DNA of 18,994 nt. It comes from Rhodothermaceae bacterium (GTDB lineage: Bacteria > Bacteroidota > Rhodothermia > Rhodothermales > Rubricoccaceae). This document shows, piece by piece, positions 1-7,471 of the stretch. The stretch covers positions 1 to 18,994 of the forward strand of contig JABDIZ010000170.1 in the NCBI GenBank assembly GCA_013003465.1, given 5' to 3'. The notes beneath the pieces were generated by a model. The model worked only from the letters and a program-made list of their open reading frames with translations, was not told the origin of the DNA and searched no databases. Both the position numbers and the translations under genes were made by a program. Position 1 is the first letter of the stretch; every line of letters begins with the position of its first letter.

Positions 1-882
1 GCCGTAGTTGGCCGGCTCCTTCAGGTACTTCTTGGCCTCGTACTCCATCGCGTCCACGTACTCGCCGAGGGCATCATCGGAGACGTGCCCGGCAAGCTTG
101 GCGAAAACGGGCAGGGCGGCGCTGTCTAGATAGACCTCCTGAAAGTAGGAATCGAGGAACCCGTCGAGGGGCGTGATGCTGCCATCGGGTGCTTCCCACG
201 TCACGTCGAGGACGTTGGAGGCGCTCACGAGACCACCGCGCTCGGGGTCGGCGACGACCCAGTCGAGTTTGGTCCAACCCGGGTCGAAGGCTGCATCGGC
301 CCAGGCGATCTCTAGATCCTTCCCGTCCGTCGTGAGGGCGTGCAGGCGCGCGGCGCGCACCTCGTCAATGGTCCAGGCGATGGGATAGCCCGCCTTACGA
401 ATCTTGCCGCCACGCTCGACAGCTTCGGGCCACGAGCCGATCTGCACGTTTGTGAGGTGGTAGCCAGGGCCGTGGGTGAAGGCGAGCACCTTCTCGCGCA
501 TGACCTCGGCGAGGATGTGCGCGGCCGCCTCGCGCGTCTCCGCCTTGATGTTGACGCGCTGAAAGTAGTCGCAGTCGCCGGGGTGGGCCTGGATGCGGCT
601 CTGCGCGAGCGAGCCCGCGAGGGCTAGCGCTGTCTCTACGTGCGGCGGACGCGCCTCGATGCCCACGATCTTGCCGATGGCGCGGAGCCGCCCGAGGGCT
701 TTCGGGTCGAAGTCGAGCAGGGCGACGCGGTGACCGAAGACGCCGTGCGCGGCATCCACCTGGAGGGCCTCGGCCTCGGCGTCATTCATCGCAGCGAGCC
801 AGTCGGCAGCTTCCTGTTCGTCCAGTTCGACCCCGAGGGCCTGGGCCGATTCGACGAGGTCGTGGAGGCGGGCGGTCGTCAT
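1..882 (-). CDS. Conserved protein with nucleotidyltransferase-like motif, C-terminus cut off by window edge
   Basis: An uninterrupted minus-strand frame runs from an ATG at 882-880 to base 1, giving 294 codons without a stop, so the C-terminus lies outside the window. Residues 90-105 read G-S, eleven residues, then D-C-D followed by Tyr-Phe. This fits the G-[GS]-x(9-13)-D-x-D signature of the polymerase-beta-like nucleotidyltransferase fold. A third carboxylate could be D207 in the strand-like stretch KLDWVVAD. There is no signal peptide or membrane segment, so the protein is probably cytosolic. The start lies 2 nt past the stop of the upstream exonuclease gene (TGATCATG), which implies translational coupling. 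The fold call is a motif-level inference and no substrate can be named. That the frame is a real gene is much surer than its function, since it keeps protein-like composition throughout and the other frames here look like shadows. Confidence 0.7.
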   Translation of the reverse strand, partial: MTTARLHDLVESAQALGVELDEQEAADWLAAMNDAEAEALQVDAAHGVFGHRVALLDFDPKALGRLRAIGKIVGIEARPPHVETALALAGSLAQSRIQAHPGDCDYFQRVNIKAETREAAAHILAEVMREKVLAFTHGPGYHLTNVQIGSWPEAVERGGKIRKAGYPIAWTIDEVRAARLHALTTDGKDLEIAWADAAFDPGWTKLDWVVADPERGGLVSASNVLDVTWEAPDGSITPLDGFLDSYFQEVYLDSAALPVFAKLAGHVSDDALGEYVDAMEYEAKKYLKEPANYG

Positions 883-884
883 GA

Positions 885-1430
885 TCAGATTGGTTTGTCG
901 AGGAGAGCACGGAAGACGCGGGCCTGCAAGCGGGCGTCATCGAGGGCGTGGTGCGGAAGCGCGTCAATGAGCAGCCCGACGTGCGCCGCGACGGCCGTGA
1001 AACCCGTTTCGGACCACGCGGAACCCGTGCGCCCCATGTAGAGCGCTTTGATGTCGAGTGCGGCGTGGCCGAACGGATTACGGCCGAGGTGCCGGTGGAA
1101 GCCATCGCAGATCCACAGCCAATCGAAACATGCGTTGAACCCGACGAAGACGGGTCGCGCCTGCTTGGGAACGACTGCATCCAGCCACGCAGCGAACGCA
1201 GCGAAGGCGGCGGCCGGGGCGAGACCCTCACGCTCCAGCCGGACTGCATCGAGCCCACTCACGGCCATCGCCTCGGGGAGGCGTTCGGCGTCGCCCGGCT
1301 TGAGTTCGGCGTAAAAGCCGTCGTCAGGCGACTCCACGAGACAGGCCCCGATGGAGAGCAGCGCGTGGCGGCTCGGGCTCGGGCCGGAGGTCTCGACGTC
1401 TACAGAGACGAAGCAGTCAGAAGCAGGCAT
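885..1430 (-). CDS. DnaQ-like DEDDh 3'-5' exonuclease domain protein
   Basis: This 181-residue protein is essentially a single DEDDh exonuclease domain. Exo I is VDVET (D11, E13), Exo II is GFNACFDW (N99, D103) and Exo III is HHALDDAR (H160, D165 in the H-x4-D arrangement). These residues bind two metal ions and hydrolyse 3' ends of DNA or RNA in the RNase T/DnaQ superfamily. The length matches stand-alone exonucleases rather than the polymerase III epsilon subunit with its C-terminal clamp- and polymerase-binding tail, which is missing. The substrate (DNA repair intermediate or RNA) cannot be told. The ATG start directly precedes the conserved strand. The gene lies 50 nt downstream of the barrel gene and 2 nt upstream of the edge gene, suggesting joint transcription, at least with the latter. 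Confidence 0.85.
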   Translation of the reverse strand: MPASDCFVSVDVETSGPSPSRHALLSIGACLVESPDDGFYAELKPGDAERLPEAMAVSGLDAVRLEREGLAPAAAFAAFAAWLDAVVPKQARPVFVGFNACFDWLWICDGFHRHLGRNPFGHAALDIKALYMGRTGSAWSETGFTAVAAHVGLLIDALPHHALDDARLQARVFRALLDKPI

Positions 1431-1480
1431 GGGGGCGGGGGAAAGACGCCCGAGGATACGAGCCTGCGCTGAATCCGCGA

Positions 1481-2710
1481 CTAGCGCGTCACGGTGAGCG
1501 AGAGGCCGTGGAAGGTGCTCTCGTTGAGTTCGCCCGCGAAATAGACCGACCGCGTGTAGCGCACATCGAACCGAGTGGCGACGGCGGCGAGACGATCCGA
1601 ACCGGTCATGAGGGCCGCGGCCTTGAGTGGCCCGGCGAGGTGCAACTCGAAACCCCGCGTCTGCACCTCCTCGAAGCCCCAGCCGTCGAAGGAGCCTCGG
1701 CTGAACGCAACGGTTTCACCTAGTTCCAGACGGAATCCACGGCGCCCGGTCACCACCTCGTTGCCGCGGCCGAGCAGCGCGTGCTGGAACACGTTCATGT
1801 CGCCAAGCACTGGCCGGTAGCCATAGCCCGTCTCCGTGCGGCGCACGAGCGAGTGCTCGGCCTGCACAGAACTCGTCTCCTCAACCAGGCGGAACGGTCC
1901 GATGGCTGTGGGTAGGTCGAAGCCGAGCGTTTGCGACCAGCCAAGGCGCGCGGTGCGGGGCAGCGGCTGGCTCGGCGCGCCCGAGTAGCCCACCATCCCG
2001 CCGATGTTGGCCTGCGCATAGCCTGCCGAGATCGACAGGGCGGGCCGCAACACCCCGAGCGTCGGGTGCCCGAGCAGCGCCGTGACATCCGCGTCGGCGA
2101 GCAGGCCGAGATCGAAGGTGATGCCCCAGATGTTCGAGGTGCTGATCCCGTCGGCCTCCACCACCGCGCGGTCGGTCGAGACGACGTGGCGGGCCGTCGC
2201 GCCGAGGCCCAGGCGAACCGGACCCGTCGTAGCCGCGCCGAGGGCGAGGGCTCGGAAACGGTCCACCGGCTCGTAGGCGCCGATGGATTCCCCTTGCGCG
2301 TTGATCGCTGCGCGCTCGCCGAAGCGCAGGGCCGTCTGAGCCAGGCCGACGCCGACGGTCAGCGGCGTGCCCAGCACCTTCGCCTCGAAACCAACGTTGA
2401 GTGCGCTGCTTCCGAGCGTGAGATCGCCAACCTGGAGCCAGTCGGTGGAGCCGCCGGGGTAGAGCGCGCTAGCCGCCCGCGTGTTGCGCGCCTGGAGGCC
2501 GAGGTGCGCTGGATTGGAGAGAAAACCGTAGGCATCGGCTTCCGTGAGTGCCACCCCGGCCCCACCGATCGCGCTGGTCATCGGCGAGGAGGGAATCTCC
2601 AAAAACGGCAGCGCTGTCAGCGGTAGATTCTGGGCGCCCGCCTGGAGCGGGAGAAGAACGAGGAGGAGCAGCAGCCGGGAGCGGCGTACTGCGAGCGGGA
2701 GCGTAGCCAT
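1481..2710 (-). CDS. Outer-membrane beta-barrel protein, PorV/PorQ-like
   Basis: From the ATG at 2710 the protein has 409 residues. It begins with a clear Sec signal (two Arg, then a Leu-rich core, then QAGAQ as probable cleavage site). The frame can be extended to a GTG at 2755, but that would bury the signal peptide behind 15 residues, so the ATG is preferred. After cleavage comes a segment with SAIGGAGVALTEADAYG and SNPAHLGL. This resembles the glycine-rich 'ALGGA-x-VA ... NPA-x-L' start of PorV/PorQ and related barrels of Bacteroidota. The rest alternates short hydrophobic strands and polar turns as expected of a barrel. PorV and PorQ belong to type IX secretion, but no T9SS C-terminal sorting domain was noticed in this window, so that role is not shown. 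It is divergent from the glycosyltransferase gene. Confidence 0.6.
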   Translation of the reverse strand: MATLPLAVRRSRLLLLLVLLPLQAGAQNLPLTALPFLEIPSSPMTSAIGGAGVALTEADAYGFLSNPAHLGLQARNTRAASALYPGGSTDWLQVGDLTLGSSALNVGFEAKVLGTPLTVGVGLAQTALRFGERAAINAQGESIGAYEPVDRFRALALGAATTGPVRLGLGATARHVVSTDRAVVEADGISTSNIWGITFDLGLLADADVTALLGHPTLGVLRPALSISAGYAQANIGGMVGYSGAPSQPLPRTARLGWSQTLGFDLPTAIGPFRLVEETSSVQAEHSLVRRTETGYGYRPVLGDMNVFQHALLGRGNEVVTGRRGFRLELGETVAFSRGSFDGWGFEEVQTRGFELHLAGPLKAAALMTGSDRLAAVATRFDVRYTRSVYFAGELNESTFHGLSLTVTR

Positions 2711-2722
2711 GAGGGGAAGGGA

Positions 2723-2783
2723 GCGGGGCGGAATCGGGATGATCCGCCGACGCACTGCCGTTCACACGACCCTGCCGCCCCGC
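2723..2783. repeat. 9-bp inverted repeat in a divergent intergenic region
   Basis: GCGGGGCGG at 2723-2731 is the exact reverse complement of CCGCCCCGC at 2775-2783, with 43 nt between the arms. The pair lies between two divergent start codons (2710 minus and 2814 plus). It could be a regulator site or a DNA/RNA secondary structure. Both arms are pure G+C in a G+C-rich genome, so chance is a real possibility. Confidence 0.25.
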
Positions 2784-2813
2784 GCTCTCAATTAAACAGC
2801 CGCCGTCATTGTC

Positions 2814-4001
2814 ATGCAAGGGGAACTGCGCGGGCCCGACAAAACTCGGACAGCGACGGGTGTATCCGCCCGACAGATCGCCCTCGTCGGCCCGTTTTCG
2901 CCGTATCGCGGCGGCATCGCGCACTTTCTACGAACGATGGCGCGCGGCTTAACGGCACGAGGCCATGCCGTTCGCGCGTACACCTTCCGGCGGCAATACC
3001 CCGAGCGCCTCTTTCCCGGCAAGACGCAACTCGAAGACGGCCCGCCCGACGGCCTCACGGCTCCCCGCCTGCTCGATCCGCTCAGCCCGCTGACATGGAC
3101 ACGCACCGCGCGCCAGATCGCAGACGACCGCGCCGATGTTGTCGTGTTCAAGTACTGGATGCCGTTCTTCGCGCCGGCGTTCGGGACGCTGGCGCGGCGG
3201 CTCCGCAAGCGTGACATCCAGGTCCTCGCCGTGGTGGACAACGCGCTGCCACACGAGCGGCGTCCTGGCGACCGCGCGCTCGGTCGCTACGTCCTCGGGG
3301 CCTGCGACGGGCTGATCGTCATGTCGGATCAGGTCCGCCGCGATGTCGAGTCGCTGCGCCTCGGTGTGCCGGTGCGGCAGGTGGCACACCCGGTCTACGA
3401 CGTATTCGGCGAGGCCATCCCGAAAGCCGAGGCCCGCGCGACACTTGGTCTTCCGGCCGAGGCGCCCGTGCTGCTGTTCTTCGGCTTCATTCGGCGCTAC
3501 AAAGGGCTGCACGTTCTGCTCGATGCAATGGCGCGTGTGCGGGAGCGGTTGCCCGAAGCCAAGCTCGTCGTGGCGGGCGAGTTCTACGCCGATGAGGTCG
3601 CGCTCCGCGCGCAGGCTGCGCCCCTCGGCGCGGCCGTCCGCTTCGAGGCTGATTACATCCCCGACGAAGCAGTTGGCCGCTACTTCGGCGCCGCCGATGT
3701 GGTGGTGCAGCCGTACGTCTCAGCGACGCAGAGCGGCGTGGCGCAGATCGCCTTCCACTTCGGCCGTCCCGTCATCACAACCGATGTCGGCGGCCTGGCC
3801 GAGATCGTTCCTGATGGCGAAGCCGGGCTAGTCGTCCCGCCAGAGGAACCGAAAGCCCTTGCTGCCGCCATCGTCCGCTTCTTCGAGGAGGATCTGGAGG
3901 CCACGCTGGCCGGGGGTGTCCGCCGCGAGCGCACGAAGTACTCCTGGGACCGCCTCTACGAGGCGCTGGAAGCCCTCTGGACGGTGAAGAGCACCCCGTA
4001 A
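2814..4001 (+). CDS. GT4-family glycosyltransferase (GT-B fold)
   Basis: The product has 395 residues. Residues 21-42 contain the N-domain strand and glycine loop ALVGPFSPYRGGIAHF, and the C-terminal Rossmann domain starts near residue 217 (VLLFFGFIRRYKG). The donor-binding part has QPYVSATQSGVAQIAFHFG followed by PVITTDVGGLAEIV, a GT4 variant in which Gln/Ser replaces the more common Glu-x-Phe-Gly-x2-x2-Glu pattern. There is no signal peptide, so it should act on the cytosolic face of the inner membrane in LPS, capsule or other glycan assembly. The first ATG leaves about 20 residues before the domain and no in-frame start lies closer. It is followed after 41 nt by hddC, so a heptosyl acceptor or donor role is plausible, but the sugar cannot be read from the sequence. 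Confidence 0.85.
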   Translation: MQGELRGPDKTRTATGVSARQIALVGPFSPYRGGIAHFLRTMARGLTARGHAVRAYTFRRQYPERLFPGKTQLEDGPPDGLTAPRLLDPLSPLTWTRTARQIADDRADVVVFKYWMPFFAPAFGTLARRLRKRDIQVLAVVDNALPHERRPGDRALGRYVLGACDGLIVMSDQVRRDVESLRLGVPVRQVAHPVYDVFGEAIPKAEARATLGLPAEAPVLLFFGFIRRYKGLHVLLDAMARVRERLPEAKLVVAGEFYADEVALRAQAAPLGAAVRFEADYIPDEAVGRYFGAADVVVQPYVSATQSGVAQIAFHFGRPVITTDVGGLAEIVPDGEAGLVVPPEEPKALAAAIVRFFEEDLEATLAGGVRRERTKYSWDRLYEALEALWTVKSTP

Positions 4002-4005
4002 ACGC

Positions 4006-4012
4006 TACCTTC
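4006..4012 (+). promoter_or_regulatory. Weak TAnnTT(G)-like box upstream of hddC
   Basis: TACCTTC lies 5 nt after the glycosyltransferase stop and 30 nt before the hddC ATG. It resembles the TAnnTTG boxes upstream of gmhA, vanX, the antiporter and mgtC, but the last base differs and the spacing is longer. It may be a secondary promoter inside the operon or chance. Confidence 0.2.
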
Positions 4013-4042
4013 CACCCTCCGTCTTCCTCCTCTGTCTTCCGC

Positions 4043-4777
4043 ATGATTCCCGTCGTCATTCTTGCCGGAGGCCTCGGCACGCGGCTCCGCTCGGTCGTCG
4101 CCGACCGGCCGAAGGTGCTGGCCCCGGTGGCCGGGCAGCCGTTTCTGGGGCACCTGTTGCGCCGCCTCGCCGCCGAGGGTGTACACGACGTGGTGCTGTC
4201 GACCGGCTACCTCGGCGAGCAGATCGCGGCCTTCGTCGAGACCCATGCGCCGGAGGACGTTCGCGTGCGCTGCGTACAGGAGACGACGCCCCTCGGAACA
4301 GGCGGGGCGCTGGCTCACGCTGCCAGACACGCCGGGCTCGACACCCCCTTCGTGGCGATGAACGGCGACACGTTCTTCGGCGGCGCGGTGATCACGCTGG
4401 TCGAGGCCCATCGAAACGCGCCCGGCGCCGAGGCCACACTGGCGCTCGCCCGTGTGACGCATGCCGACCGCTACGGCCGCGTTCTCTTCGCCGCCTCTCC
4501 AGACGACCCGGTGCGCGTAACGGGGTTTGCGGAAAAGGACACGGCGGGCACGGGGGAGAAGCCCGTCTGGATCAACGCGGGCGTGTACGTGCTCGCCCCG
4601 AGCGTCCTGGGTTCGATCCCCCCGAACGAGAAGGTCAGCCTGGAGCGCGTCGTCTTCCCCGAGTTGGTGGCTCGCGGGACGCTGTGGGCGAGGCGCTTCC
4701 CGGACGCCCCCTTCCTCGACATCGGCACGCCGGAGGACTATGCACGGGCCGCGGAGGCGATAGGACATGGGGGATAG
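4043..4777 (+). CDS. hddC: D-glycero-alpha-D-manno-heptose 1-phosphate guanylyltransferase (HddC-like)
   Basis: The 244-residue protein is a complete sugar-nucleotide pyrophosphorylase domain. The nucleotide loop LAGGLGTRL sits at residues 7-15, followed by RPKVLAPVAGQPFL carrying the conserved Lys, then MNGDTFF as the metal-binding Asp strand and a C-terminal LDIGTPEDY. This matches the GlmU/RmlA/HddC superfamily. The assignment to HddC, which makes GDP-heptose from heptose 1-phosphate and GTP, rests mainly on the adjacent hddA and the nearby gmhA/gmhB. From sequence alone a mannose-1-phosphate guanylyltransferase or other NDP-sugar synthase is possible. The enzyme is cytosolic. It begins 41 nt after the glycosyltransferase and ends 77 nt before hddA, consistent with one transcript. 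Confidence 0.78.
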   Translation: MIPVVILAGGLGTRLRSVVADRPKVLAPVAGQPFLGHLLRRLAAEGVHDVVLSTGYLGEQIAAFVETHAPEDVRVRCVQETTPLGTGGALAHAARHAGLDTPFVAMNGDTFFGGAVITLVEAHRNAPGAEATLALARVTHADRYGRVLFAASPDDPVRVTGFAEKDTAGTGEKPVWINAGVYVLAPSVLGSIPPNEKVSLERVVFPELVARGTLWARRFPDAPFLDIGTPEDYARAAEAIGHGG

Positions 4778-4854
4778 GAAACAGGACCGCCGTTGGAGGC
4801 TCCATCGCTGTTAGCTTCGCGGCATCCTGCTCCTTGCGCTCATCCCGCTAGCCC

Positions 4855-5880
4855 TTGCCCACCATCCGCGCCCGCGCGCCGCTTCGCATCGCCTTCGGCG
4901 GCGGCGGCACCGACGTCTCGCCCTACGCCGACACGCGCGGCGGCCTCGTCCTCAACGCGGCCATCCACCGCCACGCCTACGTCACGCTCATCCCGACCGA
5001 CACCGGTCGCGTTCGTCTCCGCTCGCTCGACTACGACGAAGCCCTGGAGTTCGACGCCAGCGACGGACCGCCGACGGATACCGAGGCGATGGCGCTCGCC
5101 GTTGGCGTGATGCAGGGGATGGAGGTCGCGACCTGCAAGCCGGGGCAGGGCTTTGATCTCTTCACGCACACGGACGCGCCGCCCGGCTCCGGCCTCGGCG
5201 CCTCGTCCACGATGGTGGTGGCCCTGATCGGCGCCTTCGAGGCGTGGCTCCAGACAGGCCTCGACCGCTACGAGATGGCGCGGCTTGCCTATCGCGTTGA
5301 GCGCGAAGACCTCGCGATGCAAGGCGGGCGGCAGGACCAGTACGCAGCGGCCTTTGGCGGCTTCAATTTCATGGAGTTCCGCGGCGACGACGTGCTCGTC
5401 AACCCGCTCCGCATCCCTGACGAAACGATCTGGGAACTCGAGTATGCCCTCGTCCTCGCGTGGACGGGCCGCAGCCGCCTGTCCTCGACCATCATCGAGC
5501 AGCAGATCCAGAACGTGAAGCAGGGCGCGTCCGACGCGCTCGCAGCCATGGACGAAACGAAGGCCCTCGCCTCCAAGATGAAGCGCCACCTACTCACCGG
5601 CGACCTCCAGGCGTTCGGCACCACGCTCGACGAAGCGTGGCGTATCAAGCAGCGGATGGCCGGTGGAATCACCACACCCCACCTCGATGCGATCTACCAG
5701 GCCGCAAAGGCGGCCGGGGCGCTCGGCGGCAAGGTCTCTGGGGCGGGCGGCGGCGGCTTCATGTTCTTCTTCGCCGGCTTCGACTGCCGTCACGACGTGA
5801 TCGAAGCCATCGAAGCGCACGACGCCGAAGTCGTGCACTTCGGTTTTACGGACCGGGGTCTGGAGACCTGGATTCGCTGA
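4855..5880 (+). CDS. hddA: D-glycero-alpha-D-manno-heptose 7-phosphate 1-kinase (HddA), GHMP kinase
   Basis: This GHMP-family kinase has 341 residues. APLRIAFGGGGTDVSPY at residues 8-24 is the typical N-terminal motif of heptose kinases. The ATP loop PPGSGLGASSTM lies at 109-120 and the C-terminal motif KVSGAGGGGF at 293-302. HddA phosphorylates C1 of heptose 7-phosphate in the GDP-heptose branch, unlike the ADP-heptose branch, which uses HldE, a PfkB-type kinase. No ATG exists near the N-terminus. A TTG at 4855 puts the motif at the expected distance, so TTG is chosen. It is probably co-transcribed with hddC. The last 35 bases overlap the end of the convergent STAS-like gene. The related L-fucose kinase-like GHMP proteins are the main alternative, but the four-gene heptose set argues for HddA. 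Confidence 0.85.
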   Translation: MPTIRARAPLRIAFGGGGTDVSPYADTRGGLVLNAAIHRHAYVTLIPTDTGRVRLRSLDYDEALEFDASDGPPTDTEAMALAVGVMQGMEVATCKPGQGFDLFTHTDAPPGSGLGASSTMVVALIGAFEAWLQTGLDRYEMARLAYRVEREDLAMQGGRQDQYAAAFGGFNFMEFRGDDVLVNPLRIPDETIWELEYALVLAWTGRSRLSSTIIEQQIQNVKQGASDALAAMDETKALASKMKRHLLTGDLQAFGTTLDEAWRIKQRMAGGITTPHLDAIYQAAKAAGALGGKVSGAGGGGFMFFFAGFDCRHDVIEAIEAHDAEVVHFGFTDRGLETWIR

Positions 5881-6234
5881 CCGCGTCGCCGTCCGGTGCG
5901 ATCTCCTCGATAGCAGTCGGCGGCCCGTGGCGCCAGTAAATCGCCTCCTCGAAGCCGAGGAAGGCGCGGACCTGGAACCTTTTGACCCGAGCAGCGCGAC
6001 CTTGCTGGGGAAGGCCTCCGAGTGCTCCTCCATCACCCTGACGAATTCGAATACCCCGGAGAAGGAAAGCCCCGAGCCACCGGCGCGGCGTAGGTCGAGG
6101 AGCAGATCGTGCCCGAGGTTCTCGTTCGAGATCGCGATCTGGAGCAACATCCGGCGGCTGTTCTCCGCATTGAGCGTTCCGTCCACCGACGTCTCAAGAA
6201 AATCGTTCGCGTGAACGACGCGGACGCTCAGCAC
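5846..6234 (-). pseudogene. STAS/SpoIIAA-like domain protein interrupted by a 1-nt frameshift
   Basis: From a GTG at 6234 one minus frame gives a convincing start, including GHDLLLDLRRAGG and FEFVRVMEEHSEAFPSKVALL. It then dissolves into Ser/Arg-rich shadow sequence that runs antisense into hddA. The neighbouring frame takes over at about 5980-5990 with FQVRAFLGFEEAIYWRHG and ends at a TAA at 5846-5848. The full span is 389 nt, one short of 130 codons, so adding a single base restores about 129 residues. Candidate sites are the CCC at 5986-5988 and the four-T run at 5980-5983. The strand pattern and the AFLGFEEAIYW end resemble STAS or SpoIIAA-like domains, but this is weak. It may be a real mutation, a sequencing error or, less likely, programmed slippage, as no canonical slippery heptamer is seen. 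Its start faces the transporter gene. Confidence 0.6.
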
Positions 6235-6284
6235 CGCTCCCCGGTGATTCTCGCGCGTATACTAGCGCCTCGGGATCATTCCCT

Positions 6285-6289
6285 AAGGA
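6285..6289 (+). promoter_or_regulatory. Shine-Dalgarno sequence of the AI-2E transporter gene
   Basis: AAGGA ends 4 nt before the ATG at 6294 and fixes that start. It is one of the few clear ribosome-binding sites in the window. About 30 nt upstream the palindrome GTATAC (6257-6262) forms the only AT-rich spot in this divergent gap and might be part of a promoter. Confidence 0.45.
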
Positions 6290-6293
6290 ACGG

Positions 6294-7394
6294 ATGCGAA
6301 CGGAGCGAATTCGCCGGGGCCATGTGGTGCGGGGGCTGGTGGCCGCCGCCGCCTTCGTCGTGATCACGGCGGGGCTCCAGGCCGCGCGGCCGGTAATCGT
6401 GCCGCTTCTGGTGGCTGCATTTGTGGCCCTGGCCTGTGTACCCGCCGTAAACCGGCTTCGGGCGCTTCGTGTCCCGACGGGCCTCGCAGTGGCGTTCGTG
6501 GTACTCGGATTGGTGCTGGTGGTCGCGGGCGTGGCAGCCCTCGTGGGCACCTCGCTGACGGCTTTCGTGCAGCAGATTCCTGTGTACCAAGTCGGCCTCG
6601 AACGCCAGGCCACCGCCGTGCTGGACTGGCTCGCGCAGCAGGGCGTCGAGGTACCGGATCGGACCGCGTTACTCGACACCATCAACCCAGGCACGGCGCT
6701 CAGCCTCGTCGCGACGCTCCTTAACGGCGTCGGCGATCTGCTTACGAACGGCTTGCTGATCCTGCTGACCATCGTGTTCATCCTGCTGGAGGCCTCGACG
6801 TTCCGCACCAAGCTGCGCTACGCCTTCGCGTCGCCCACCGCGACGTTCCCGCAGATCGCGGCGTTCACGGAGGGGATGAAACAGTACTTCTTCATCAAGA
6901 CGCTGGTGAGCCTGGTCACGGGCACGCTCGTCGCCGTGTGGATCGCCATCCTGGGAGTGGACTTCCCACTGCTCTGGGGCCTGCTCGCGTTCCTGCTCAA
7001 CTACATCCCCAACATCGGCTCCATCCTGGCGGCGGTCCCGGTGATGCTGCTCGCCCTGGTGCAGCTCGGTGTCGGATCGGCGCTGCTGGTCGCGGTGGGC
7101 TTCCTCGCCGTCAACATGGTGATGGGCAACCTGATCGAGCCACGCGTGCTCGGTCACGGCGTCGGCCTCTCGCCGCTGGTCGTGTTTCTCTCCCTCGTCG
7201 TGTGGGGCTGGGTGCTGGGGCCGGTCGGGCTGCTCCTATCCGTACCGCTCACGATGACGCTCAAGATCGCACTCGAAAGCAGCGACGAGACGCGCTGGCT
7301 GGCCGTACTCCTTGGCCCCGAGCGCCTCCCCGAACCGGCCCCCGAGTTGGAAACGGCTGGGGTGGACACGGAGGCGCTCGACGCAGCGGCGTGA
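6294..7394 (+). CDS. AI-2E family (PerM/TqsA-like) membrane transporter
   Basis: The 366-residue protein has two N-terminal hydrophobic hairpins (about residues 14-70), a soluble stretch with amphipathic sequence (about 95-145), then further membrane segments. The family hallmarks are all present: LLAFLLNYIPNIGSILAAVP, GNLIEPRVLGHGVGLSPL and the final VLGPVGLLLSVPLT hairpin. The family includes E. coli TqsA (autoinducer-2 export) and PerM, and some members act as Na+/H+ antiporters, so the substrate is unknown. It belongs to the inner membrane. A clear AAGGA supports the ATG. The gene sits between hddA and gmhA and splits the heptose genes. A link with glycan export is only positional. The C-terminal 30 residues are acidic and probably cytosolic and disordered. 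Confidence 0.9.
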   Translation: MRTERIRRGHVVRGLVAAAAFVVITAGLQAARPVIVPLLVAAFVALACVPAVNRLRALRVPTGLAVAFVVLGLVLVVAGVAALVGTSLTAFVQQIPVYQVGLERQATAVLDWLAQQGVEVPDRTALLDTINPGTALSLVATLLNGVGDLLTNGLLILLTIVFILLEASTFRTKLRYAFASPTATFPQIAAFTEGMKQYFFIKTLVSLVTGTLVAVWIAILGVDFPLLWGLLAFLLNYIPNIGSILAAVPVMLLALVQLGVGSALLVAVGFLAVNMVMGNLIEPRVLGHGVGLSPLVVFLSLVVWGWVLGPVGLLLSVPLTMTLKIALESSDETRWLAVLLGPERLPEPAPELETAGVDTEALDAAA

Positions 7395-7441
7395 GGCGCG
7401 CAGATTCACCGGCTTCCCATAGCACCGACGCCTGGGCGTGC

Positions 7442-7448
7442 TAGTTTG
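7442..7448 (+). promoter_or_regulatory. TAnnTTG (-7-like) box upstream of gmhA
   Basis: TAGTTTG lies 23 nt before the GTG of gmhA, in the 77-nt gap after the transporter. It is close to the Bacteroidota -7 element TAnnTTTG. No good -33 TTG is visible at the expected distance, so the call rests on the same box recurring at 22-24 nt before three other genes. Confidence 0.4.
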
Positions 7449-7471
7449 CCGCTCCGTTTGCTCCGCTTCCT

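Noticed and set aside
5590..5845. Continuation of the STAS-like frame antisense to hddA
   Set aside because: After about 5985 it turns Arg/Ser-rich and runs opposite a conserved GHMP kinase, while the adjacent frame gives a convincing C-terminus.
5975..5995. Programmed -1 frameshift site
   Set aside because: No canonical X-XXY-YYZ heptamer or downstream structure was evident. A lost base explains the reading frames more simply.
7420..7436. ACGCC...GGCGT hairpin as terminator after the AI-2E transporter
   Set aside because: The stem is only 5 bp with a 2-nt loop and no U tract follows.
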